DNA from: Branchiostoma floridae
Taxonomy: Eukaryota; Chordata; Leptocardii; Amphioxiformes; Branchiostomatidae
DNA: 64,000 nt
Reading direction: 5' to 3'
Assembly (NCBI RefSeq): GCF_000003815.2
Contig: NC_049982.1
Coordinates: 27,472,648-27,536,647, forward strand
The notes beneath the pieces are model-generated. The model did no database searches, was not told the DNA's origin, and saw nothing but the letters and a program-made list of their open reading frames with translations. The translations under genes were made by a program, and so were the position numbers. Shown here in pieces: positions 36,901 to 48,135 of this stretch (within the stretch, counting starts at the first letter, position 1; the number at the start of each line of letters is the position of its first letter).

Positions 36901-39900
36901 AAATCCACCATAGTCTGAAGTTCATATCATTTTGTCTTTGTAACAATTCATTTAGAAAGTTTTTGTGATAAAAATTAACCTAAGCGATAGTGTATTAGAA
37001 CGTAACTTTAACGCAATTTACCTCTGTAATATTGGTGTCGTCTATTGACCTTATATGACCTCGCTTGTCGGCGGGTATGGGTAGCGCCAGTTTACGAAGT
37101 TTTGTTTTGAAAATAAATCAAAGAGGTTTTAAATCCGGCGTAGGGTGACGATATGGCAGCTGTATATGGCCGAACGCGTGCCGAAACATAGATCAGCGGT
37201 CCGTGTGGCCGTAATCGGCAGTGTTTTTGTACCTGCGGGACCGGAAATCGTGTGGCCGTGGCCGCGTTGGACAGGTGGCCGCTAAGCCTATTTCTTAATC
37301 ATTACGAATCCAAGGGACCGACAAAAAGTGGCCACTATGGGCAGGTGGCCGTTATGCAAAGGTGGCCGCTAATACAGGTTTGACTGTATAATCTTGCGAT
37401 AACACGACTGCCCACCTGCAAATCATTCCTGGCTCCCTATTGGTTGTTGTAGAAGTCAACTCGAACACAACAAGTACGACAACAAAACGTGAGAGGACGG
37501 AAGGACCACATCTCTCCCTTCTCAACTGCAACCTCAAGTGACAGCACTAATGACCGAATGCGCCGTACGCAAATGTAGGTACAGAAACTGCTGTAATTCT
37601 TTATTGATAATTTTTGCTATCCTATAAATCAGCTATACGAATTAAAACCCTGTGTATTGTAAAAAAACATAAAAATGACATTCTGCTATTCCCCTTCAGT
37701 GCCCCAGAAGTGCAGAAAGCTGAAATCTCGACTGGAATCGACGACGACAAGTTAGTGTCACACAGTTCTTTGTCTAGATTTTGACACGTGTTTGAAATGA
37801 CTCTCTTAAAAATAAGGTTCTCTGCATTGTTATTTGTTAACAAACTGGGGATTAAACCTGCATGCTAATGCAAATATACACAGCCGATTCCAGAGGCTGT
37901 GGATGGATCATTATGATATTCCGTATGTGAGTAGGTGTCGGCAACAACAAAGTAATGTTGAATAGTGGACCTTCCAATAGCCTGCTGTACTGTGAAAGTT
38001 TCTAATTTATTAGTGCTCTGGACATGCCCATTTTTAGATGCCTGTTGGGGCCATGCATAAGTGGTATATCTTTGGCACCATGGTAGCATTTAAGGAACCG
38101 AAGGGATTTGAGACTTTGAAAAAAATTCCTCTAGACGTTTGGTACATAATGATTGACATGATGCGAGGCGTTAGTACATGTATCTAGTGTGTCGAATTAA
38201 TGAGGAAATTGTATTTAACTGCTTTTAGCCTTTTGTCCATCCTAGGGCTTTCAAACATATGACAGAGGTAGCTGAGAAGAAGAATAACATAAAAAGATAT
38301 AAGATATGCTCACTTTTATTTCATTTGTAAAATATAGAGAAAATACTAAAATACCCAAATCTGATATCATTTTTCTTTCTAAACTACACTTTTGGCTCGG
38401 ATACGCTCTGCTACAAACTAGATACGATTCGAATGATAAATCATTTGGTATGACGTCTTTACAGTGAATATGAAGAACATCTACAAGATGGTTCTAGGGC
38501 CCTGAAGACTGGACACCTGGACAAAGCAGAACAAAGTTTGGCAGCTGCGCTAAAGTCTGTTCATGTCCAAGGTGAGTCTAAGTATGAACTTAGTTCAAAG
38601 AATTTAAAAGTAACTGCTTAGAAATTGTCCACGATTCTTGGTTCTTTTTGACACACAGGGCTATGTTTACTGCTAATCTGTGGTTTCTACATGAATTTTC
38701 TATGTTATCGCCATTCGAACTTTTCAGATACGACAAATAAAAACACTAATGACCTGAAGTATACTACCTTTGTGGGGTTTAGCACCGAAGTTAAGTTGCG
38801 CAAATGCAAATATAAAGTTATAATGAAGTAGTAGATACGACTGATAATTTTTTAATCATAGGTCCACACAGAAAGGAGGCAGAGCCCCTGTACAACTTGG
38901 GTAAGGTCTATCTGAAGAGAGGAATCCAGTCAAAGGACGGAGGTGATTTCACCAAGGCTGCAGCACTCTGTAATGCAGCACTGGTAAGATCGAGTAGGGA
39001 AGATATAGAGAAACAAATCAAGGAAATAACTCAAGCATTTGTTAAGAAAGTCCTGAAGATCGAACAGAAGGTAGACAATGATGATACAGAGAAGCACAAA
39101 TTGATGCTGAAGGCTGATAGGGACTATGTAGAAAAAGAAATCAAAAGAATTGAACAAGAAGTAGATCCTTATAGCCTTGATGACGAGGACCCAAAGATAA
39201 AAGAGGTGGAGATGAAGAGGGTGGAAGCAATCAAATCATTGTGTCAGACACTGGTTCATCAGCGTAAAGCGTTCATAGCTGGCCTTGTAGATGAATGCAT
39301 GGAGGTAATGGGCCCCCCTCCCTGTAAGTACGCCATAATAGGTTTGGGTTCACAAGCCACAGGATTGGTAACTCCGTACTCTGATCTGGAGTTTGCCATT
39401 TTGGTAGAGGACGATGCGGAGCCTAATGTTAGCTATTTCCGTAACCTTACACATTATTTGCATCTCAAGGTGATCAATCTGGGAGAAACCATTCTCCCTG
39501 CCATGGGGATTAAGTCTCTCAATGATTTTTACTCAGACGACCCACTAGACAACTGGTTTTATGACTCAATAACACCGCGTGGTTTTGCGTTCGATGGAGC
39601 CATGCCTCATGCATGCAAGACTCCCTTGGGTAGGGATAGAAACAGTACAGGAACAAGCGAACTCATCCGTACACCAAGCAACATGACCAACGTTCTGAAA
39701 GAAGACCTTACTCTCCATTTAAAGAAAGGTTATCATCTTGCTAGTATACTGGGAAATGTGTCTCTCATCACAGGAGAACAGGGCTTGGTAGATGAGTACA
39801 CGTCGTTATGGATGCAGGAACTTCAAGACAATAATATTCCGCTGTTGATGGCAATGCATTTACTAACTGATAATCTCCCGACTTTTAAAACCCAGCCTCT

Positions 39901-42013
39901 CACGGCTGGATTACGAAATGTTAAGAAAGAAATCTACCGGTTTTCAAGCTTTGCTGTGTCCTTTTGGGCGCTACTTCATAACATACAACCGACCACAATC
40001 TGGGAGACTATTCAGGAGCTAAGAAACAGTGGAGTCGTCAACAGTGAGAACGCACATCACTTGATGGTGCTGGTCAGTATCTCAGCAGAACTGAGGCTGC
40101 GGACATACATGAACAATCGTGGTCAGGTGGAAAACATGTCAGTCTTATGGTCAATGTCGACGAATACGGATATTGAAGATAACTTACAGAAAGTGTTTTA
40201 CATCTCAAATACAAAACAGCTCATGAGATATTACTATACAGAAAGACCCCTGAAACATTTTATTTCACAGCTGACGGACGCCGAACACGTAAAAAAACCG
40301 CCAATCTTTTTTGACAATTCTTCAGAGCTGAAAGCAGAGGTCTATGAAAGTCTTTGCGATTTCGAAAATCTCAAGACATGCTCAGAACAAACGCTACAGA
40401 ATTATTTATCGAAATATGGTGAAAACATTGCACACAGTGATGTTGCATCTTCACTTGACAAATTGGCTTTCGCTTTGGGGAATCTTGGTGATCACGAAAA
40501 GGTTGTTCGCTATTGCGACCAGGCACTACAGATGAAGCGTAGTTTATATATGAAAGACACTGCACATCCTGACATCGCCGCTTCACTTAAAAACTTAGGG
40601 GATGCCTGTAAAATACTTGGGGATCGTAGAAAGGCGATTAGCTATTATGGACAGGCGCTTCAGATGATGCGGAGTATTTATGGTGAGGGAATCGCACATC
40701 CTAACATCGCCGCTACACTGAACAGCTTGGGTGCCGCCTGGAGTGACCTTGGGGATTACAGAAAGGCGCTCAGCTATTATGAACAGTCACTACAGATGGA
40801 TTGTAGTATCTATGGTGAGGGCACCGCACATCCTGACATCGCCGCCTTCCTTAACAACTTGGGTAACGCCGTGAGAGACCTCGGGGATAACAGAAAGGCT
40901 ATCAGCTATTATGAACAGTCACTGCAGATGAAGCGGAGTATTTATGGTGAGGACAATGTACATCCTGACATCGCCGACTCACTTAATAACTTGGGTACCG
41001 TCTGGGGCGACCTTGGTGATCAAAGAAGGGCGATAAGCTATTATGAACAGTCACTGCAGATGAAACGGATTATCTATGGAGAGGGCACAGTACATCCTGA
41101 CATCGTCACCTCACTTAACAACTTGGGTAACATCTGGCGCGACCTTGGTGATCACAGAAAGGTGCTCAGCTATTATGAACAGTCACTACAGATGAGGCTG
41201 AGTATCTATGGTGAGGGCACCGCACATCCTGACATCGCCGCCTCACTTAACAGCTTGGGTGCCACCTGGCGCGACCTTGGTGATCACAGAAAGGCGGTAA
41301 GCTATTATGAACAGGCACTACATATGAAGCGGAGTATATATGGCGAGGGCACTGCACATCCTGACATCGCCGGCTCACTTAACAACTTGGGTACCACATG
41401 GAGTGACCTTGGTGATCACAGAAAGGCGATCAGCTATTATGAAAAGTCACTACAGATGAACCGGGGTATCTATGACGAGGACAACGCACATCCTTACATC
41501 GCCGGCATACTTAACAACTTGGGTGCCGCCTGGAGTAACCTTGGGGATTACAGAAAGGCGGTCAGCTATTATGAACATTCACTACAGATGAGGCGGAGTA
41601 TCTATGACGAGGACAACGCACATCCTGACATTGCCGCCTCACTTAACAACTTGGGTTTCACCTGGAGTGAACTTGGTGATCACAGAAAGGCGATCAGCTA
41701 TTATGAACACTCAGTACAGATGAATCGGATTATCTATGGTGAGGACACTGCACATCATGACATCGCCCTCTCACTTAACAACTTGGGTAACGCCTGGCGT
41801 AGACTCGGGGATCAGAGAAAGGCGATCAGCTATCATGAACAGTCACTACAGATGAGGCGGAGTATCTATGGTGAGAACACAGCACATCCTGACATTGTAC
41901 AATCCCTTAAAAATTTGTGCTGCGCCTGGAGAGGGCTCGGTGATTACGAAAAGGCCATGAACTATTTTCAACTGAAGAAACAAATGGAACAGGTTATTTG
42001 CAGCTTCAGATAA
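27936..42013 (+). CDS. Gene C: TPR / nucleotidyltransferase-like / TPR protein, 5 exons, 1381 aa
   Basis: Coding exons 27,936-28,649 (or alternative 29,969-30,682), 37,453-37,574, 37,700-37,750, 38,465-38,571 and 38,862-42,013, with family-wide splice phases 0, 2, 2, 1. The start chosen is the ATG in gccgccATG context; the upstream in-frame GTG is not a eukaryotic start. Exon 2 is 6 bp longer than in A and B. The nucleotidyltransferase-like motif starts at residue 492 (GS...SDLE, then FAFDGAMP). Twelve regular 44-residue TPRs with consensus HPDIAxSLNNLGxxWxxLGD end the protein. Intron 1 is 6.8 kb (from the second first exon) or 8.8 kb and is filled with transposons and a 471-bp assembly gap. 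Function is unknown; it is the most regular and longest member. Confidence 0.86.
29239..29325 (+). repeat. tRNA-like segment, copy 1
   Basis: Contains TGGCGTAGTGG, a perfect A-box match, and GGTTTCGAAATC, a B-box-like motif, at tRNA-like spacing, followed by a T-run. Acceptor pairing is partial (GTATT with AATAC in copy 2), so a degenerate tRNA or SINE head is likelier than a working tRNA. Confidence 0.45.
29844..29851 (+). promoter_or_regulatory. CRE-like site of gene C promoter 2
   Basis: TGACGTAA 125 bp before the second first exon of gene C, identical in context to promoter 1. Confidence 0.45.
29969..30682 (+). CDS. Alternative first exon of gene C (exon 1b)
   Basis: 714 bp, open from ATG to an aag|gtgagt donor in phase 0, so it can splice to exon 2 at 37,453 exactly as exon 1a can. 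It encodes 238 residues differing from exon 1a at about ten positions (for example E10V, G26D, E61G and S/R near the end). Because it is nearer to exon 2 it may be the main start. Exon 1a could also skip it, because exon 1b lacks an evident acceptor. Transcript data would decide. Confidence 0.75.
31253..31337 (+). repeat. tRNA-like segment, copy 2
   Basis: Duplicate of 29,239-29,325 with the same A box and a better B box (GGTTTCGAATCC), followed by a T-rich run (ctttcttttttaaa). Confidence 0.45.
31463..32637. other. Repeat-like intron sequence in gene C, no exon seen
   Basis: Holds several drifted copies of a phrase like tgcaggaaattgtgtttaag followed by aaaattttt (31,560, 31,775, 32,330), also met near 52,170. 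This suggests a low-copy dispersed repeat. No splice-compatible exon of the TPR family is present. Confidence 0.4.
33227..33697. other. Assembly gap, 471 N
   Basis: Unknown sequence inside the mariner-type element in intron 1 of gene C. Open frames read across it are artefacts. Confidence 0.98.
33850..35130 (+). pseudogene. Non-LTR retrotransposon reverse transcriptase, frameshifted fragment
   Basis: Shows reverse transcriptase blocks in order: [41 protein letters not shown], the catalytic YADDT, then a CR1/Jockey-like C-terminal region ending [19 protein letters not shown] one-base insertion near 33,973 and another shift near 34,820 break the frame, and the endonuclease part is absent or hidden in the gap. 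The 3' end has a small stem (agcccgtaagggct) and an aataaacaac-type tail at about 35,275-35,300. It is an inactive copy. Confidence 0.85.
35635..36460 (+). pseudogene. L2/CR1-like LINE 3' fragment
   Basis: In successive frames it encodes the end of a reverse transcriptase [51 protein letters not shown], then a conserved C-terminal segment. At least two frameshifts are present (about 35,920 and 36,225). A 3' tail with cagcctttgggctg follows. It is dead and 5'-truncated, and has no evident link to the LINE at 33,850. Confidence 0.75.
36482..37386. mobile_element. pogo/Tigger-like MITE, 905 bp, TA target
   Basis: Inverted ends CAGTCAAACCTGTCTATAGC and, at 37,359-37,386, its inverted counterpart, both flanked by TA. 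Sub-terminal copies of gtggccactata occur near both ends. There is no transposase frame. Termini beginning CAGTC with a TA duplication suit the pogo branch of Tc1/mariner; the class assignment is inference. Confidence 0.7.
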
Positions 42014-42167
42014 GTAATTGGCAGCAAACCTTTTCATCCATAGTAGCTGTTAATGACATTCCCTATCAAGGAATTACCCACTTCACAAAGTTTTCCTTAA
42101 ATGTCAGATTACAGGCATGGAAAAGCCGTCATATCCGGAAATATGGACATCATTATGTAGATTGTCA

Positions 42168-42173
42168 AATAAA
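42168..42173 (+). promoter_or_regulatory. Polyadenylation signal of gene C
   Basis: AATAAA 155 bp after the stop codon, aligned with that of gene B. Confidence 0.6.
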
Positions 42174-42454
42174 ATTCATGAGTTTTGTTTTTCTTTCATT
42201 TGCTTGGTGATCATGAACTGCATGACGTGGCTGTGATTGACATAGTTTGATCCGTACTGCTGTCAGATTGAGACTGTGATGAACAGTTTACTTCAATCTT
42301 GTTGTATACGTCTGTTATGATTGGCAATCAAAGAATGTACGAGGTGTGAAGACTGCCTCATTCAGAAACAAGGTACACAACCCAAACTTTCGGGCATAAT
42401 TGTAAAGAAAGACAGAAAGTGATTTCAAACAAGTTTTTGCTCACTGAAGACCTA

Positions 42455-42705
42455 GTCTCCTACTGGTCGTGGCAGAGAGGACATACGCTATGTACAGGCA
42501 TTAACAGGTTGTACGGGAAAATTCCCCTGGCTCTTAACGTCAATCACAATGAACAGTGGACCACGACTAAACGTCCCGTCCTAAGTACTGCAACCCTTTC
42601 CGGCAGCGTGCATGTCAGTGTGCGACACAGCTGGAATCGAACTTATGGCTTCTAGTTCAAGTGGCAGGGCCACTAACCACTGGACTACGCACGCTACATA
42701 ATAAA
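42455..42705 (-). repeat. tRNA-derived SINE downstream of gene C
   Basis: A more diverged copy of the elements at 6590 and 23,425, in the same orientation and at the same distance from the stop codon. The B-box region (aagttcgattccagc when read on the minus strand) is still visible. Confidence 0.5.
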
Positions 42706-43440
42706 GCCTTTTATGAATGTCTACCAAAAACAAAACCATTGCGATCATTTCTTTGTGAGCAAGGTATTTTATTACATTGACCCACACAGCTCTTTTCACC
42801 CTTTTGTACCCATTTGCTACATATTATCATGGGTGGACTGATGTATTTTGCAAATATTAGAATTAGAAGTATAGGTTGCAGCTTATTATCAAGTTGAATC
42901 TAAGGCGTTTTAGGCGGAGCAAGTCTGGGTATTTAGATACGCCTTCTATACACGGATAAAAACAAAACGAAATACTGAAAACATTACCAGGTATAACGTG
43001 ATTCTTACATAACTGGCAGAAGGCAACTGCTTATAATTATGTCTTCTCTAAGAGAAAACATTTCTGAATGTGATTTGATTACTGATCATGTACTTCAACG
43101 TCTAAGGGATTTGGCTCGACTATATATGATATACCAGGTGTGTTCAGTCCATGATCCTGTCGATTAGAAACTTCTTACCATGCCTTTGTATTTCTATCGT
43201 GTGGATGATCATAGAGATTGAACTGTTCTAAGCCATGACATATAGTAACAGAACCTTATTATACATAGAGAGTCGCTACTATGTCGAGATTTGTTTAGTC
43301 CAATATAATAATTTCAGCTATTAGACAAAATTTTTATTAATTGATACAAATAAAATATCAAAGTTAATGTATAAGTGTATACAAATGAACTTGCATTCAA
43401 GTATAAGTGTATAGATAATTGATAAGCTGTTGTATAATTA

Positions 43441-43671
43441 AGGGTTAATGCCCCGCCCCGAGGTGTATATGGTGAGATAATCCCTGNNNNNNNNNNNNNN
43501 NNNNNNNNNNNNNNNNNNNNNNNNNNNNNNNNNNNNNNNNNNNNNNNNNNNNNNNNNNNNNNNNNNNNNNNNNNNNNNNNNNNNNNGAACGAGGTGGTTT
43601 ATGAGGTGGTTATCGCACCTGACCAGGGATTATCTCACCATATACACCGAGGAAAAGGCGGGGCATTAACG
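43441..43671. mobile_element. Palindromic MITE interrupted by a 100-N gap
   Basis: Left arm agggttaatgccccgcc...ggtgagataatccctg and right arm cagggattatctcacc...ggcggggcattaac are inverted copies. The inner sequence gaacgaggtggtttatgagg matches the loop of the hairpin at 11,161-11,338. The gap (43,487-43,586, exactly 100 N) sits at the hairpin centre. Confidence 0.65.
43487..43586. other. Assembly gap, 100 N
   Basis: A round-number gap, so its true length is unknown. It is located in the arm/loop of a palindromic element. Confidence 0.98.
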
Positions 43672-44150
43672 TTATTATCATATAGCCTATCCAACTGACA
43701 CAGTTATTTCACACAAATTCCTTTATAACGAATAAACACTTTAATACAATATACATAAAACTACATTTACAATCATATATACATTGTACAATAGTGTATA
43801 TATACAAACTATTAAACCATTTCATCATCACCATTTAACCGCGCATTTTAACTAATCTCATCGTCCGTTTGTGAGATAGAATATCATCAACATGTGGCTT
43901 ATTTGCAATACAAACTAGAAATTTCTCATCATCCGTTTGAGAGATAGAATAACAGCATCAACATGTGGCTTATTTGCAATACAAACTAGAAATTTCTAAT
44001 CTGCTCTGTTTATTGTTACCTAAACACATTCATATACAGCAAGTATATGGTGACCAGCCCCCCTCCCCCCAAACTCTGCCCTGCTACATGAGTTACTTGA
44101 AGTTAAAGCTGACTGGTCCATTGAAATGTACCTGTCCACAGTTATTGAAC

Positions 44151-44752
44151 CTTTGAATAAGGTGTACCGTCGTCTTTTCGTACTTCAGCGTAGAACTGCC
44201 TTTAGTAGTTGTGACAACTCTGTTTCCGGCAGCTCCTCAAATTCAGTGTTTTTGTCTCTTGCCTGCAGCCATGCTAAAATTGAAAAAAAAAAGTTTTCTT
44301 AATTTTTTTCGCCCCCAAATCCACTATCAGGCTGTTAATAATAATGCTAGTTCTCTATCTATCATCAAGATACATGTATAATTATTTTCAAACGTTACTC
44401 CGACCCCCCTCCCCACATGGCTCTCATTCACTGAACAAATAAATGTAAAGCATTTATAAGTATGTATTTCTATTTTTGCTTATTTTTTTACGTCGGAAAA
44501 AAGATACTCACCTTTGAAAATCTTGACGCCCCACCTAGTAGACTTCTCGGTGGTTTTCTCCACCCTTCCCCCTTCTATCTCGTCCAGTTGTTCTCCATCT
44601 AAAGTCGCGAAGCGGGCAGTGGTGTTCTCCGCTGCGCCTTCAGGTTCTGGCTGCTGTTCAGGTTCTGTTTCGGCCTCCCAGGGCCTCAACAACGCTTCAA
44701 GATCTCTCTCAGATACCTCTTCCACGTAGAACTGCGGTACCTCGCCGTCCAT
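44151..44752 (-). pseudogene. Crypton-like (DUF3504-type) N-terminal gene fragment
   Basis: Two minus-strand exons, 44,512-44,752 (from an ATG, MDGEVPQFYVEEV...) and 44,151-44,273, join in phase 1 through GTGAGT and a T-rich acceptor. They give ...KSTRWGVKIFKAWLQARDKN... and then ELSQLLKA. The pattern 'T.KST.W.VK.F..WL ... N..FEEL...EL..LL..FYAEVR' is that of the N-terminal region of Crypton-derived tyrosine-recombinase proteins (DUF3504/ZMYM-like). One extra base after LLKA breaks the frame; in the shifted frame YAEVRKDDGTPYSK continues to a possible donor. The catalytic recombinase domain is not found, so this is a broken or partial element, unless the extra base is an assembly error. Confidence 0.6.
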
Positions 44753-45072
44753 AGCCGACAGAAACGACGAAAATACCAACAAAAAGCTCACAAACTTGCG
44801 GTTCGAATGCAAAAAAAAGATGGCGTCCAGCAAAAATAAAATCGTCCGATATGCGGATCTGCGGTGACGTAATGGAACAGACCACTTTTGGCGGGGGTGT
44901 TGTAAATCTGTTTTAATCTTTTTCAGTTTAAATATCATTTATATCTATTAATTGTGTTGTAGTTTAACATAAATTGTTCGAAATAAAGTACAATACGCTG
45001 TTTAATAGATATAATCGATAAATACGTAACACTAGTATTAGCGTCCTGTCCCCTCTATAATGGTGCGGTCCA

Positions 45073-45108
45073 AAAAGTGGGCGGTTATTCTAATAACCGC
45101 CCACTTTT
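45073..45108. repeat. Perfect 17-bp-arm palindrome
   Basis: AAAAGTGGGCGGTTATT, two bases, then the exact complement. It lies next to ggctatatgataat (45,167-45,180), the terminal motif also found at 8111 and 11,148, so it is probably the end of a transposon. Confidence 0.5.
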
Positions 45109-45109
45109 C

Positions 45110-46762
45110 AGGTTACGGCCTGATAACCCATAGGAAATGGGGGCCTCTGATTGGTCAACTCCATCTGGCTATATGATAATATGACATTATGTCCTTGATA
45201 GTAACCAATAGCTTTTATCACTGTGTTGTTCAGAGACATTGTTCTAAATATATATGTACAGATATGTTGTACGATACATGGTAACGAAATATTTTTACTA
45301 GCGTGTTGCAATTGTATATTCTGATTCATATGAAATCCAAGCTACTGTATATGTGTTGAGATAATCAAAAAGCAATATTATAAAAAGCAATGTGATTATC
45401 ATACCATGTCTGTAATGATAATCAATGGCATTTATAAACGTGTAGTCCAGATCCAGTTATCTCCATGTACAGCTTTGTTGTAAAATACATGTGAAGGAAA
45501 TCTCCTGAGTAGCTTTTTGCAATGTGTATAGTCTTATTTTTATTTAAATATGACACCATGATTTGAGACCACACTGAATTCATGAATCACATCCTTTGGT
45601 TACCCGACAACTGATGCGAGCGTGTGCAAAAGAACGATTATAACAAAATATGTCTGAAATTCAAGTTATAACGAAGGTGGTAAGAATGATCAGCCACTAA
45701 AAGGACTTGATGTAAAAACTTTATATTATAATTGTTCGCTCATTAGGCGGTATACAATATATATATTTGGTTGTCTTGTCTAAGAAGATGTTGTAGCAAA
45801 GGTAGGCCTATCAAATGATCCTACGGTGCCCAAGATAACGTCGCACTTTAAAAATAAAATACCTCATAGCATTTGAAATGGAAATATACTAATATAGTTG
45901 TTACTGTTGGCGTCCATCTGTCTCGGATGACAATGGTGATGACAAAGACAGTTACTCGCCGTCTGCCTGGCCTGCACGTGACTTTTTAAGGTAAAGGAGG
46001 GATGTGCACTTCCTTCTTCACCCTCTTGTTTACTGGCGCACTAAGTCCCACATTCGGATATCAAGAAGACATACGGATAGTTGCTTCAGACTGTAATACA
46101 TTGCATTTATGACTTACAGTATGGTCGAGAATTTTTTTTAAACGGACGAAATTTGGTGGACATTGATGTCATCAATAAAATCGAATCAACATGGCTACAA
46201 GACAATGCACGGTGGTGCCACACTCAGGTAGTTTATTTACATCATCGGCACCTCAAAAACAGAACACTGTAGATATAGTAATGGGGCGTCAGATGAATAA
46301 ACGATATAATATATATATAAGTGAAACATTATTCTGACAAGATTGTAGTATGACAAGATGCTGACAACATGTATAACAGAGGTGCTCACAACAATGAATT
46401 ATGAAAACGTTTAGTTTAGAGTAAATATATATGGCCTCCTTCTGTCAGTATTGACCTTGTTTTGAGTTTTAATTCAATGCAACCAGGGTATAGTCATAAT
46501 TTGAGTGTTCGTTTTAGAGAGAGGGCAAATATGATTGTCTTGGTACGAAATATGCAGTAGCAGCGTCATATAAAGCATAGGTATGAATATAATACATTGA
46601 TATGATTATAATTTGATTTGATTTGATTTCATTTATCAAAATTGCAACAATAAGTGATCATAAATGTGATTGTGCCCGTGGCCACAAAACAATGACTGAA
46701 TTTAAGCTTGCATGTCAACAAACACGAACAATCCAAATATTTACATTTCTTCACATTTCATA
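45110..46762. other. Spacer right of the TPR cluster, no gene seen
   Basis: 45,300-45,750 is the last stretch aligned with the 3' spacers of genes A and B. After about 45,800 the similarity stops, marking the right edge of the duplicated array. A short (gattt)n run at 46,612-46,630 may be a retroelement tail. Confidence 0.45.
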
Positions 46763-47166
46763 GTTATGCAGTGATACCTATACGTTATGCAGTTATACTA
46801 ATATGTTATGCAGTGATACTAATATGTTATGCAGTGATACTAACATGTTATGCCGTGATACTAATATGTTATGCAGTAATACTAATATGTTATGCAGTAA
46901 TACTAATATGTTATGCAGTGATACTAACATGTTATGCAGTGATACTAAATGTTATGCAGCGATACTAATATGTTATGCAGTGATACTAATATGTTATGCA
47001 GTGATACTAATATGGTATGCAGCGGTACTAATATGTTATGCAGTGATACTAATATGTTATGCAGCGATACTAATATGTTATGCAGTGATACTACTATGTT
47101 ATGTAGTGATACTAATATGTTATGCAGTGATACTAATATGTTATGCAGCGATACTAATATGATATG
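46763..47166 (+). repeat. 21-bp minisatellite, about 19 copies
   Basis: Unit gttatgcagtgatactaata with one further base, repeated with few changes and one 2-bp contraction near 46,947. Because 21 is divisible by 3, frames on both strands stay open for long distances and give heptapeptide repeats. These are not evidence of a gene. Confidence 0.9.
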
Positions 47167-47284
47167 ACTCGATGCCTCACCCCTAATGTTGGCATCCAAT
47201 TTGGCACTTAACCGTCGTATTCAATACACAGCTAACAGAACTTGATCCCCCAAATACCATCCATGACCCATATGTTATATTTGT

Positions 47285-48135
47285 CTGTGACGGTCACGGT
47301 CATAGACAGATAAATATACACAGTGCAATATAATATCTTGGACCGTCGAAACAGTCAAGCACTCTGGGTGCATCACGTTGTTTCAATAAAAAGCAGTGTG
47401 GAGCAAATATTATATCACATTTCAAAATATTTAAATGATAAATTTCAATATAGGATACGCTTTATAGCCCCATTTCGTTTTTGGATTTAAATGGATAAGA
47501 TTCATTGTCACGGTCATGTACGGATGCATATACACAATGCAACATAAGATCTTGGAACTTCGAAACAAGCACTCTGGGTGTACCACGTTGTGTCAATAGA
47601 AAGCAGTGTGGAACAAATATGATATCACATTTCAAAATGTTTGAGATTATAGTTTTCAGTACAGGATAAGCGGTATAGGCCCATTTTATTTTTGGATTTC
47701 AATAGATAAGATTCAGTGTCACGGCCATGTACAGATAAATATACACAATGCAACATAAGATTTTGTAACGTCGAAACAAGCACTCTGGGTGTACCACGTT
47801 GTGTCAATAAAAAGCAGTGTGGAACAAATATAATATCACATTTCAAAATATTTTAGATTATAGTTTTCAATATAGGATAAGCGGTATAGGCCCATTTTGT
47901 TTTTGGATTTCAATGGATAAGATTCAGTGTCACGGTCATGTACGGATGCATATACACAATGCAACATAAGATCTTGGAACTTCGAAACAAGCACTCTGGG
48001 TGCATCACGTTGTTTCAATAGAAAGCAGTGTGGAACAAATATGATATCACATTTCAAAATATTTTAGATTATAGATTTCAAAAGAGGATCAACGCTATAG
48101 TCCCATATTTCATTTCTGGATTTCAACAGAAAAGA
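47285..48135 (+). repeat. About 211-bp tandem repeat, 4 copies
   Basis: Phrases such as aagcactctgggtg, aaagcagtgtgga and atatcacatttcaaaat recur every ~210 bp (for example 47,574, 47,785 and 47,996). The middle copies are most similar, as expected from unequal exchange. Confidence 0.88.

Noticed and set aside
46708..47199. Proteins made of YAVILIC or LCSDTNM repeats
   Set aside because: A by-product of a 21-bp minisatellite open in several frames on both strands, with no start context, splice sites or composition of a real gene.
46763..48135. CRISPR-like regular repeats
   Set aside because: There are no unique spacers between repeats, the units are directly tandem, and the genome is eukaryotic.
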